Positions 9,035 through 17,794 of a stretch of 64,000 nucleotides of DNA are shown here, piece by piece. The position numbers and the translations under genes are program-made. The DNA is from Psychromonas sp. SA13A (GTDB lineage: Bacteria > Pseudomonadota > Gammaproteobacteria > Enterobacterales > Psychromonadaceae), in contig NZ_WTKU01000022.1 in NCBI RefSeq assembly GCF_011378715.1, positions 1 through 64,000 on the forward strand. Direction: 5' to 3'. The notes under the pieces were generated by a model. It did not search any database. It was not told where the DNA came from and worked only from the letters and a program-made list of their open reading frames with translations. Each line of letters starts with the position of its first letter. Position 1 is the stretch's first letter.

Positions 9035-9876
9035 CTCAATAAAGCTTTACGAAAGCTGTGTGCGTCATGAAGGTCTATATTCAGTAAACTTGTTAATGCT
9101 TTAATATCCGTTACTTGTTGTGCATTGCTATGTGCTTTTGCGCCATGGCTATTATGTAGGTTATTTTCAAACCCTACTCGAATATCCCCACCCATTAGCA
9201 TGGCACTTGTTAAGCACTTTTGCTCACTAGGCCCAAAGGCACAAGCAGCCCAACGTTTATCACCACTTTCCATTAATTGCTTAAAATCAGGTTGCTTTAA
9301 AAATGGCAATAAGTCCCTAGGTGAAGATAATAAATCTTTATGGTATCGGCCTAAAACAAATAATAAATGATGGTTTTTATTAGGCAAGATTCCCTGTTTA
9401 ATTAAACTAAAATAACGTGTTAAATCTTCTGCCGAATACAAAATATATTGTGCAATCATGCCGCTATCAGCAACCCAGTTGAAAAATTTTTCTGCCTCAG
9501 GTAAATAAGAGTCATCAGGAATAAGTTCATTGAGCCCAAACGAAGCAGCTTCAGGTGTTGTTTCTTTAATTAGCTGCATTTGCTGTTGCGGTGTGTATTG
9601 GCCAATAGCTTCAGTGGTTAGTTGCACTATAACACTGTCACCAACCGCGGTTTTGACTGCTTCTTGAGTTAATAGGTTATCGTCAATAGCCAAAGAATGT
9701 AGGCCATTTTTATCCCTTGCGTGTAAGTGCACCATGGCTGCGCCTGCATCTCGACATGCAATCACGTCAGCAACGATCTCTGCGGTTGTTATTGGCAAAG
9801 CAGGATGATCTTGTTTTGTTTTTCTTGCGCCATTAGGAGCAACAATAATCGCTGCTTTATTATCAATATATTGCAT
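9031..9876 (-). CDS. BKACE (DUF849) beta-keto acid cleavage enzyme
   Basis: Enzymes of this family split a beta-keto acid with acetyl-CoA into acetoacetate and a new acyl-CoA; the founding member is the Kce enzyme of lysine fermentation. The 281 residues show the zinc-binding HLHAR motif (HARDKNG), the family N-terminus IIVAPNGARKTKQDHPALPIT, and the conserved glutamate in RVGFENN. I chose ATG 9876, 2 bases after the stop of the aminotransferase and preceded by GGGGAT, over the ATG at 9888 that overlaps it. Coupling to an aminotransferase suggests that the substrate is a keto acid derived from an amino acid; its identity cannot be read from sequence. Confidence 0.9.
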   Translation of the reverse strand: MQYIDNKAAIIVAPNGARKTKQDHPALPITTAEIVADVIACRDAGAAMVHLHARDKNGLHSLAIDDNLLTQEAVKTAVGDSVIVQLTTEAIGQYTPQQQMQLIKETTPEAASFGLNELIPDDSYLPEAEKFFNWVADSGMIAQYILYSAEDLTRYFSLIKQGILPNKNHHLLFVLGRYHKDLLSSPRDLLPFLKQPDFKQLMESGDKRWAACAFGPSEQKCLTSAMLMGGDIRVGFENNLHNSHGAKAHSNAQQVTDIKALTSLLNIDLHDAHSFRKALLS

Positions 9877-9878
9877 AT

Positions 9879-11210
9879 TTATCCCCATGCCTTAGCTGCT
9901 TCAATTAAAGCTGAGGTTAGTTTAGTGACTAATTCATCCAACTGTTCATCATTAATGATAAAAGGGGGAGCAATTAAAATATGATGACCTTGTTTTCCGT
10001 CTATAGTCCCTGCCATTGGATAACACATTAAGCCATGTTGCATTGCAATATTTTTTACTTTTTTATTCGCTTCAGTACTCCTTGCTAGCGGCGTTTTTGT
10101 TAATTTATCTGCTACTAATTCAACGCCTAAAAAGAGTCCTCGTCCTCTTATATCACCGACATAAGGCAAAGGCTGAAGTGCTACTTCAAGTTTATTTTTT
10201 AGCTTTTCACCTTGTTCGGTCACTTTATCTAATAAATGTTCATTTAGAATCGTGTTGATGGTTGCTAAGGCCGATGCACATGCCATCGGGTGAGCCATAA
10301 AGGTATGGCCATGTTGAAAAAATCCACTGCCATTAGCGATAGCATCATAAATTTTACTGCTAGCAACCACTGCACCGATAGGTTGGTAACCTGCACCTAG
10401 TCCTTTGGCGATAGTTACTAAGTCAGGAATTATTTTATCTTGTTCAAATGCATAAAAGGTCCCGGTGCGGCCAATACCACACATCACTTCATCAAGAATT
10501 AAAAGTACATCATATTGGTCACAAATTTCACGTATACGTTTAAAGTAGCCTTCCGTTGCAGGCACCGCTCCCGTGGTTGCTCCGACTACTGGCTCAGCCA
10601 CAAATGCCATCACATTGTCTGCACCAACTTCAAGTATCTTTGTTTCTAGCTCATTGGCGACGCGCATTGAATAATCTAACTCTGTCTCATTGTCACCTTG
10701 GTCACGATAGGCGTAACAAGGCGAGATATGATGAACAGAGGAAAGTAAGGGTCTAAAAGGTTCCTTGCGCCATTCATTACCACCAACAGCTAGTGCTCCT
10801 AATGTATTACCATGATAACTTTGTCGTCTTGCAATGAACTGTGTTTTTTGTGGCTTTCCTATTTCAACAAAATACTGTCGAGCCATTTTTAATGCCGACT
10901 CTACAGCTTCTGAACCACCGCTAACAAAATAAACATGATTAAGAGGATCGGGTGCTAAGTCAGTTAATAACGTAGCCAGATCTTCGCTAACTTGGTTAGT
11001 AAAAAATCCTGTATGCGCAAATGGTATAGCATCGAGCTGTTGTTTAATCGCATCTTTAACAGCGGTGTGGTTATGTCCTAAATTAGATACAGCAGCACCT
11101 CCGCAACCATCTAAATATTGCTTACCTTCAGTATCAAATAAATAAACCCCTTCGCCCGAAGCAATAGAAGGAAGTTTGGCATGGCAGTGGCGATGAAATA
11201 CATGTGTCAT
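9879..11210 (-). CDS. Class III (omega-amino acid type) PLP aminotransferase
   Basis: The protein (443 aa) is a fold-type I, class III aminotransferase. Visible landmarks are the PLP-phosphate site VSGGSEAVESALKMAR, the cofactor aspartate in LILDEVMCGIGRTG, and the Schiff-base lysine in TIAKGLGAGYQPIGAVV. Family members transfer amino groups of omega- or beta-amino acids to pyruvate or 2-oxoglutarate. The first in-frame start (11240) is a TTG; the ATG at 11210 begins at the conserved MTHVFHRH and has AAGGG 10 bases upstream, so I use it. The next gene, BKACE, follows after 2 bases, so the two probably act in sequence. Confidence 0.9.
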   Translation of the reverse strand: MTHVFHRHCHAKLPSIASGEGVYLFDTEGKQYLDGCGGAAVSNLGHNHTAVKDAIKQQLDAIPFAHTGFFTNQVSEDLATLLTDLAPDPLNHVYFVSGGSEAVESALKMARQYFVEIGKPQKTQFIARRQSYHGNTLGALAVGGNEWRKEPFRPLLSSVHHISPCYAYRDQGDNETELDYSMRVANELETKILEVGADNVMAFVAEPVVGATTGAVPATEGYFKRIREICDQYDVLLILDEVMCGIGRTGTFYAFEQDKIIPDLVTIAKGLGAGYQPIGAVVASSKIYDAIANGSGFFQHGHTFMAHPMACASALATINTILNEHLLDKVTEQGEKLKNKLEVALQPLPYVGDIRGRGLFLGVELVADKLTKTPLARSTEANKKVKNIAMQHGLMCYPMAGTIDGKQGHHILIAPPFIINDEQLDELVTKLTSALIEAAKAWG

Positions 11211-11442
11211 TAGCGGATAACCCTTGTTGTATATACCCAATTACTTGAACAAGTAAGTACCCGCAAGTCGCTTGGTTATAGAAGAAAGTAATCCCGATTT
11301 TGTTCTATTTTTACTGAACAGACAAAGTAATTAAAGTGGAGGGGTATGAGCAATTGGAATAGTAAGCAGGAGAAGCTGCTATCTGGGAAAATAACTGTTA
11401 GCGATGCTTAAATTGACTCGACTATCACGATAGTTCAAAAAC

Positions 11443-11475
11443 TATAGGCTTCCAACCAGAGCATCTGAGACGAGA
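11443..11475 (-). repeat. REP-like element, degenerate copy B
   Basis: On the minus strand this reads CTCGTCTCAGATGCTCTGG followed by TTGGAAGCC. It aligns with copy A at 11708-11740 and resembles the widespread CTCGTTCCCACGCTCTGCG REP/RAYT-type palindrome, which I recognise from memory. The palindrome is worn. Confidence 0.45.
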
Positions 11476-11707
11476 TTAAACTGTAATAATACATATTGCA
11501 TTCAACCACAATAAATCAATAACTCAATGTTGATGTAAAACCTCAGCTTGGATCAGAAAACGATTCGGTGTCAGTCTCTTTTCCTCCTTTCTTTTCTGAT
11601 AAGAGAAAGGCGTGCCACCGACAGGGGGAAATCACGGCTAATAATGAGAAAACGCCACTACGAGCGAAGACGAGTTAAAACTTCAAGCGAGCTCATCAGT
11701 ACAAAAA

Positions 11708-11740
11708 TATGCATTCCCAAGCAGAGTACGTGAAACGAGA
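11708..11740 (-). repeat. REP-like element, copy A
   Basis: On the minus strand this reads CTCGTTTCACGTACTCTGC then TTGGGAATGCATA, close to the common REP/RAYT repeat. No REP transposase gene is present in the window, so this would be a non-autonomous relic. Confidence 0.5.
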
Positions 11741-11798
11741 GTGAACTAATTTTATGAGTACAACCTAATGTAGTCAAGTTGACTCAACTAAAACAAAA

Positions 11799-11828
11799 AA
11801 GCCTTGATTAGCATGCTAATCAAGGCTT
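11799..11828 (-). terminator. Perfect 30-bp palindromic terminator of the TRAP operon
   Basis: Each arm is AAGCCTTGATTAGCA and its exact reverse complement, with no unpaired base. On the minus strand it is followed by TTTTTTG. It lies 50 bases after the permease stop. Confidence 0.88.
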
Positions 11829-11878
11829 AGATTCAAGTGCAAGTAGTCAGAAAACAGGTCATAAAAATGAACTATTAC

Positions 11879-14719
11879 TTATACATTAATACTCTTTTTT
11901 TCAGGTGCTTTATCCGCTTCTAGATCTCGACGTCTACGTTGTATAACAACAATAAACCATAATAAAAGCAGTGCAGGAATATAGAACCACTCTTTACTTG
12001 GACGTTCAGCCGGAATACCTACATCAACAATAATTTGGTCAAAATCGAAGCCAGCTTTTTCAGCAGTACTATCAAATCCAACACCATCAACCATTATTGA
12101 ACCATCATCTTGAGCGAGTAACTCTAATCCATAATCCTCAATACGATCTTCGCCTGTTTCGCCTTCACCTACGATCATTAACATCGTTAATGTCACTGGA
12201 TCTCCGACGTCATTTTGGCCGTCAACTAAAATACGAAGCTCTGTGCCTGGGGCGACTTCTGCCATCGCAGATACTAATTCACTACCTGCACGCTCTTCGT
12301 ATGGAGGCACAACATAATCCATCCAGAAGCCTGGGCGGAATAATGTGAACGCAATGATAATTAGCGCAAAAGATTCCCATAATTTAGACTTCGCCATGAA
12401 GTAACCTTGTGTACCCGCAGTAAATATCAACATCGCCATGGTGGCGGTAATAAATATAAATATGCCCTGTGTAAAGTTAATATCGATTAACAATAAATCA
12501 GTATTAAAAATAAACAGGAAAGGTAACAACGCAGTACGCAGTGAATAGAAGAAGGCAATAAAGCCGGTCTTCATTGGATCCCCCCCTGACACCGCAGCAG
12601 CGGCAAAGGATGCGAGCCCTACGGGGGGAGTTACGTCGGCCATAATACCAAAGTAAAATACAAACATATGTACCGCAATTAACGGAACAATGAGTCCATT
12701 TTGTTGCCCAAGGCTAACAATAACAGGAGCAAGTAATGACGATACAACAATGTAGTTTGCTGTGGTTGGTAAGCCCATGCCTAAGATTAAACTCAGCACG
12801 GCTGTCCAAAGCAACATTAGCATAATATGGCCCATAGAGAGGTACTCTACTAGCGCTGCTAATTTCAAACCAACACCAGTTTGCGATACTGCTCCAACGA
12901 TAATACCCGCTGCTGCTGTCGCAATCGCGATACCAATCATGTTTCGCGCGCCCATGATTAAACCATCAGTTAACTCATTAAAACCAAGTTTAAATTTATT
13001 GCTTGTGTCCGCTTTACGATAGAAGGCAAACAGGAAACGTTGCGTTAGAAGAATAAATATCATTAAGGCTGTTGCATAATATGCAGAAAGCCCTGGCGAT
13101 TTACGCTCGATCATTAAACACCAGATCAACACAACAACTGGCAATAAAAAGTGTAATCCTGATTTCACAGTTGGGCCTGTTTCAGGCAATGTTAATACCG
13201 GTGAGTTCGGATCATCCATTATTAGGTCAGGATAAGCGGAACTAATTTTTGCAAGTATAAGGTAGGCAACAAGTACTAAAACAGAGACAACCCAAACCAT
13301 CATTTCTGAGTCAACATTCTCTTTTAATGTATTAATTAAAAAGAACAGTGCAAAAGCACCAATCACTATATTACCTAATACAATCGCCCCGGTTGAAATC
13401 GTTTTGGCAATTTTTTCTTCGCTGACTTTTGCTTTGACAGTTTTTAAAACACCATACTGTATTGCGATCACTGCAATCACTGCCGCAAGACGAGTTTGAG
13501 GAGTTGCGAGTAAGTGATAAAGCTCAGATAAGTAATAAGCTCCACCGGCTAATGCAATAATTGGCAGTAGTGTCATTGCCCAAGATACCAACACATCTTT
13601 AACTGACTTACCGCTATCTTCTCGAGTCAAACCTAGCATGTTTAATTTCATCGCTTCTAAATGAACGATATAAACTAAAGCAATATAAGAAATAATTGCT
13701 GGTAAAAAGGCATGTTTAACCACATCAAAATACGGAATATTGACATATTCCACCATCAAGAAGGCAGCCGCACCCATTACTGGTGGCATTATTTGACCGT
13801 TTACAGAGGAGGCGACTTCAATCGCTCCGGCTTTTTCTGAAGAGAAACCTACTCGCTTCATCATTGGAATTGTAAAGGTACCTGTTGTTACCACGTTCGC
13901 AATTGATGAGCCTGATATCAGTCCGGTCATACCAGATGCTACAACTGCAGCTTTTGCTGGTCCACCACGAAGGTGTCCCATTAATGAAAAAGCAACTTTA
14001 ATGAAGTAGTTACCTGCACCAGCACGATCTAATAAAGCGCCGAATAATACAAATAGGAATACAAGGTCGGTGGATACACCTAAAGCAATACCAAAAACAC
14101 CTTCAGAGAATAACCACTGATGATCCATTATTCCGCCAAAAGTAGACCCTTTCCAAGCAATAAGTTCAGGTGCGTAAGGACCTAAAAAGGTATAACAAAG
14201 GAAGACCATCGCAACCACCATCAGTGGTGGACCGAGGGCACGCCTTGTTGCTTCTAGTAATATCAACATTCCGACTATCGCAACGGCAATATCGAAAGGT
14301 TTCGGTGCACTAGGACGGTTACTTAAACGCATACCGAATAGACTCTCCGCTAACGAAGAGTCTGCTAAAAATGGATAAAGCGCACATAAACAACCTAAAC
14401 CTGCCAACAACCAGTCAGCCATTGGAATATGGTCACGAGGGGAGTTTTTAAAGGCTGGGTAAGCTAAGAAACCAAGAAATAAAGCAAAGCCTAAATGAAT
14501 AGAACGTGCCTCACTACTTGAGAAAACACCCCATCCAATAGTAAAGGGAAGTGGTGATGCTATCCAAATTTGAAATAGTGACCAGACGAGTGCAACGCCA
14601 GCCATTAGCTTTAATACGTTATTGTTAGTCGGATTTCGTCCGCCTGTATCGTTAGAAGCAACAAGATCTTGTAAATCTTCATCACTCATTTGTGTGTCAC
14701 TGGGACTGTGTTGATTCAT
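11879..14719 (-). CDS. TRAP transporter fused 4TM/12TM permease, TAXI type
   Basis: The protein (946 aa) is the fused small and large membrane subunit of a TAXI-class TRAP transporter, a sodium-coupled importer fed by a periplasmic binding protein. Several hydrophobic segments form the N-terminal small-subunit part up to about residue 180. The DctM-like large subunit follows (for example GPPLMVVAMVFLCYTF, SGSSIANVVTTGTFTIPMMK and GMGLPTTANYIVVSSLLAP). After about residue 820 comes a soluble acidic segment and a last membrane helix, the DUF3394-type tail found on some of these permeases. ATG 14719 has AGGA 8 bases upstream; the ATG-like upstream extension to 14794 lacks this. The binding-protein gene lies just upstream. 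Confidence 0.93.
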   Translation of the reverse strand: MNQHSPSDTQMSDEDLQDLVASNDTGGRNPTNNNVLKLMAGVALVWSLFQIWIASPLPFTIGWGVFSSSEARSIHLGFALFLGFLAYPAFKNSPRDHIPMADWLLAGLGCLCALYPFLADSSLAESLFGMRLSNRPSAPKPFDIAVAIVGMLILLEATRRALGPPLMVVAMVFLCYTFLGPYAPELIAWKGSTFGGIMDHQWLFSEGVFGIALGVSTDLVFLFVLFGALLDRAGAGNYFIKVAFSLMGHLRGGPAKAAVVASGMTGLISGSSIANVVTTGTFTIPMMKRVGFSSEKAGAIEVASSVNGQIMPPVMGAAAFLMVEYVNIPYFDVVKHAFLPAIISYIALVYIVHLEAMKLNMLGLTREDSGKSVKDVLVSWAMTLLPIIALAGGAYYLSELYHLLATPQTRLAAVIAVIAIQYGVLKTVKAKVSEEKIAKTISTGAIVLGNIVIGAFALFFLINTLKENVDSEMMVWVVSVLVLVAYLILAKISSAYPDLIMDDPNSPVLTLPETGPTVKSGLHFLLPVVVLIWCLMIERKSPGLSAYYATALMIFILLTQRFLFAFYRKADTSNKFKLGFNELTDGLIMGARNMIGIAIATAAAGIIVGAVSQTGVGLKLAALVEYLSMGHIMLMLLWTAVLSLILGMGLPTTANYIVVSSLLAPVIVSLGQQNGLIVPLIAVHMFVFYFGIMADVTPPVGLASFAAAAVSGGDPMKTGFIAFFYSLRTALLPFLFIFNTDLLLIDINFTQGIFIFITATMAMLIFTAGTQGYFMAKSKLWESFALIIIAFTLFRPGFWMDYVVPPYEERAGSELVSAMAEVAPGTELRILVDGQNDVGDPVTLTMLMIVGEGETGEDRIEDYGLELLAQDDGSIMVDGVGFDSTAEKAGFDFDQIIVDVGIPAERPSKEWFYIPALLLLWFIVVIQRRRRDLEADKAPEKKSINV

Positions 14720-14785
14720 AGTGAATGTCCTATCTAAAATACAGTGTAATGTTTGATGGTATTGTTTGTTGTTATTGTCTTTATT

Positions 14786-14854
14786 TATACCCAAACAACA
14801 TTCATTTTATTGTTTGATTAAGCTTTTTGATTAAATGAAAATGGCTTGGGTATA
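14786..14854. repeat. Imperfect inverted repeat with TATACCCAA ends
   Basis: TATACCCAA at 14786-14794 is mirrored by TTGGGTATA at 14846-14854, and about 22 bases of each arm pair with four mismatches (arms ending in ATTCATTT and AAATGAAA). The right arm lies just after the hairpin that follows the binding-protein gene in transcription order. It looks like a small miniature element or structured RNA spacer within the TRAP operon. Confidence 0.5.
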
Positions 14855-14872
14855 TTCGCTTTTAAAACGAAC

Positions 14873-14899
14873 AAAGCAGAAGTAACAAACTTCTGCTTT
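14873..14899 (-). terminator. Intercistronic hairpin between TAXI gene and permease
   Basis: AAAGCAGAAG and CTTCTGCTTT form a perfect 10-bp stem with a 7-base loop. On the minus strand it is followed by GTTCGTTTT, a weak U run. It could act as a partial terminator or an mRNA stabiliser giving more binding protein than permease. Confidence 0.6.
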
Positions 14900-14924
14900 G
14901 AGGTTACTTTATTAACTTAACGGA

Positions 14925-15890
14925 TTACATCCAACCACGTTCTTTGTAGTAACGAACAGCGCCATCATGTAAAGGTGCTGATAAGTTTTTGCTGATCATG
15001 TCACTCTCTTTTAAGTGAGCAAAAGCAGGGTGCATTTTCTTAAAGCGTTTAAAGTTTTCAAATACAGCTTTTACCATTTGGTAAATGGTTTCAGAGTCTG
15101 TTTTTGTTGAACTTACAAATGTTGCAGCAACACCAAATGTTGTTGTATCTGTATCAGTTCCTTTATACATGCCACCTGGAATAGATGTCATTGCATAGTA
15201 TGGGTTATCAGCAGCTAGTTTTTGTGCTTCTGCATTATCAACAGGGATTAAGATTGCATCACAAGAAGTAGTTGCTTCTTTGATTGAACCGTTTGGATGA
15301 CCCGCTGTAAAGATAATTGCATCAACTTTACTATCACATAAAGCTGCAGCTTGTTCTGATGATTTAAGCTCTGAAGCAACAGCAAAATCGTCCATTGTCC
15401 AACCCATTTTACCCATTAATACTTCCATTGTGCCACGTTGGCCAGAACCTGGATTACCAACATTTACTTTTTTACCTTTTAGGTCTGAAAATGTTTTGAT
15501 ACCTGAGTCTGCTCGAGCAACAACCGTGAACGGTTCTGGATGTACTGAGAATACTGCACGTAATTCTTTAAAAGCACCGTTAGGGAATTGCTCTGGCGCT
15601 GTACCATTGTAACCATGATATTGCCAATCTGATTGTGCAACACCCATATCTAAGTCACCAGAACGAAGACCATTGATATTTGTTACAGAACCACCTGTTT
15701 TATGTGTACAGTTGATTTCATGCTCAGCAGATCCTTTATTTACTAAGCGACAAATTGCTCCACCTACTTGATAATAAACGCCTGTTTGGCCGCCGGTGCC
15801 AATTACAACATGTTTAGTTTCAGCGATTGCTGATGTGGCCATTAGAGTTGCGCCAGCGATTGCTGTAAGCGCTATTTTTTTAATAAACAT
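14925..15890 (-). CDS. TAXI-family TRAP transporter solute-binding protein
   Basis: This 321-residue periplasmic protein captures the ligand for the fused permease encoded next. A signal peptide with a charged start and hydrophobic core ends at AIAETK (about residue 23). The mature part begins VVIGTGGQTGVYYQVGGAICRLVN, the TAXI (TRAP-associated extracytoplasmic immunogenic) signature. TAXI proteins are known to bind substrates such as glutamate or other small carboxylates, but the ligand cannot be assigned here. AAGGA precedes the ATG. It is probably the first gene of a two-gene operon. Confidence 0.93.
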   Translation of the reverse strand: MFIKKIALTAIAGATLMATSAIAETKHVVIGTGGQTGVYYQVGGAICRLVNKGSAEHEINCTHKTGGSVTNINGLRSGDLDMGVAQSDWQYHGYNGTAPEQFPNGAFKELRAVFSVHPEPFTVVARADSGIKTFSDLKGKKVNVGNPGSGQRGTMEVLMGKMGWTMDDFAVASELKSSEQAAALCDSKVDAIIFTAGHPNGSIKEATTSCDAILIPVDNAEAQKLAADNPYYAMTSIPGGMYKGTDTDTTTFGVAATFVSSTKTDSETIYQMVKAVFENFKRFKKMHPAFAHLKESDMISKNLSAPLHDGAVRYYKERGWM

Positions 15891-16544
15891 ATATAAGTTC
15901 CTTTGTTTAATTTATTTTAATACTTTGTTTAAGCTTGTTATGTATACAGTAAATTTATCAGTAAAACGAAACTAATACTTTAATGTGCGATCTACTTAGA
16001 AAACATCTATTTTTAATTAGAAGCAATACCATTAAAGACTGAATTTCTACTATAAAATTAACACCGTTCACTTGATTCCCAAAATACTCTTTCTATTAAC
16101 TAATAAATAAGTTGAAGCATAAACCGCTTAATATTTACGCTATTAAGTAGTTTATATCGCTGTTAGCTTCTTATTTATAATTGTTTGTAATTTACTCAAT
16201 TAATCAATAGGTTGGAAAAGTCGCTATAGTAGCCCAGGTTGCTTAAAGATCATAAATAAAAATTAAGCATAATTTGCGCCATTAACATAAATATATTTTA
16301 AAACAGTTAGATAGAAAGAATTCCACTATATGATAGTTATTTTTTATAGATAATGAAGAAATTAGGTGCATTAACTTGATATGGCGCACTTTTATGGTGC
16401 ACTGCAAGCGGATAAATTAGTCAATATATAGGATCTTAAATTCAGCCGTTAAGTACAATCCAATTTTATTGTTATTACTCTCTTGTAGTGTTTTTACTAT
16501 TACTAATGTTGTAGGGATTATCACTATTACTTATGTAGGAGTGG
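15891..16544. other. AT-rich intergenic region, 654 bp, no gene seen
   Basis: This lies between the TAXI gene start and the end of the orphan binding-protein gene. It is very AT-rich with many stops in all frames. It must contain the promoter of the TAXI/permease operon. I see no RNA gene and no convincing hairpin. Confidence 0.4.
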
Positions 16545-17438
16545 TTATAACCAAGGTATGACTGTCATTGATTGTAATGATTGCTCAGATAACAAGCTAT
16601 TATTGAGGTAGATAATTTTACGGCTGTATAAATGTAGCTTGTCGAGGCGATCCTTGTAGTAATGATCTAACAGTCTGGTTAACGTGCCATTTTCTTGTAA
16701 GCGTGTTAACCCTATTGTCAGCCTTTCAGCCAATTCGGGACGTTGTTCATTGACGAAGAAAAAGGTCAAATAGGGATAGTGTATTAATAAGCTATTTTCA
16801 ATTGCAAAGCGTGCATCCGAATGCTGAATATATTCGTCATTGATCTCATTGACGCCACGTAAGAAACAATCAAAACGTTGTTTATTTAATTGCTCAAACA
16901 ATAAAGAATATTTGTGTGTAGTACTTACTTTTAACCCATTGTTTCTTAATATTGTACTGTCTGGCCAGTCTTGGTGTTGTCCTATGGTTAAACCTTGGTC
17001 AATAAAGTCTTGTATGTCATTAATATTAGAAAACTTATATTGGTTATTTTCTTTAATCAAACATAATCGATATCCCATTAACCCGCCAAGTAGAGGAATG
17101 CGAATAGGAATTGCGTGTTTCTCTCGCTCTTTAGTCGTAGGGAAATAGGCTATATCTAGTTTGCCTTTATATTCCTTGGATAATCTTTTAACGGCTCGCC
17201 CTTGTTCCATTTGCATGGAGGGAATAATTTCATAGTCGCCATATTCATCACGGGTAATATCAAGTGCTCTTGTTAATGTGTCCATGATGATCGCAGAAGG
17301 ATTATCGATGGTATGACGCCAAACAATAATTTTTTCAGGAGGGAGTTGATGTCGTTGATCTTGGGCACTAACAAATGAAGGAAAAATCCCCAATAACAAC
17401 ATCAATATAGACAGCATAAAATGTTTTAGGTTGTGCAT
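16545..17438 (-). CDS. Periplasmic substrate-binding-like protein (PBP2 fold)
   Basis: The protein (297 aa) has a signal peptide (hydrophobic SILMLLLGIFPSFVSA, cleavage near residue 25). The mature part reads like stand-alone bacterial extracellular solute-binding family 3-type proteins, with KIIVWRHTIDNPSAIIMDTLTRAL at its start and ERLTIGLTRLQENGTLTRLLDHYYKDRL near its end. No permease or ATPase gene adjoins it, so it may be a sensor or an orphan. The ligand is unknown. It is set off from neighbours by about 650 bp upstream of the TAXI gene and 350 bp before valS's end. Confidence 0.65.
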   Translation of the reverse strand: MHNLKHFMLSILMLLLGIFPSFVSAQDQRHQLPPEKIIVWRHTIDNPSAIIMDTLTRALDITRDEYGDYEIIPSMQMEQGRAVKRLSKEYKGKLDIAYFPTTKEREKHAIPIRIPLLGGLMGYRLCLIKENNQYKFSNINDIQDFIDQGLTIGQHQDWPDSTILRNNGLKVSTTHKYSLLFEQLNKQRFDCFLRGVNEINDEYIQHSDARFAIENSLLIHYPYLTFFFVNEQRPELAERLTIGLTRLQENGTLTRLLDHYYKDRLDKLHLYSRKIIYLNNSLLSEQSLQSMTVIPWL

Positions 17439-17719
17439 AAAAATATCATTAAAATTCTAGTTGAGGTGCTCAAGGAAGAAGCAGTGTAGGGGAATTTTTA
17501 TAGTTGAGCTTTATATATTTAATGGTTTGTTAAATAAATGCTAAGGTTTTGATTGGGTTTCTTTTATTTGTTATTTTGATGATGAATATTATGTTTTTTA
17601 TGGTGTTGTATAAGACAATCTCAATCATAAAACGCCAAGATAATTTATAACTCTAGATAGACAAATCTGTTTGAAAAAGTGCTGCATAAATAAGGATTGC
17701 TATTAAAAATAGCGACATA

Positions 17720-17750
17720 AAAAAGGGAGCTTATTCCAAGCTCCCTTTTT
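17720..17750. terminator. Rho-independent terminator after valS
   Basis: The stem AAAAAGGGAGCTT / AAGCTCCCTTTTT has a 5-base loop and flanking A and T runs, so it can work both ways. It lies about 45 bp after the valS stop, and the rest of 17439-17794 shows no gene. Confidence 0.9.
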
Positions 17751-17794
17751 ATTATTTATGTTGAACCAATATCATAGGATGATAGCGATTAGTA

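Larger units (their letters stand above)
11241..11798. other. Intergenic region of about 560 bp with worn repeats, no gene
   Basis: The stretch holds the two REP-like copies, an imperfect inverted repeat around 11565-11623 (TTCGGTGTCAG against a later GTGCCACCGA), and near 11231-11275 a TATACCCAATTACTTGAAC segment of a kind seen in marine gammaproteobacterial intergenic repeats. A 61-codon open frame at 11548-11733 has no plausible ribosome site and looks like chance. The promoter of the aminotransferase pair must also lie here, but I could not fix it. Confidence 0.5.

Noticed and set aside
11548-11733. 61-codon open frame on the plus strand
   Set aside because: It covers worn repeat DNA, has no ribosome site and no protein-like features.
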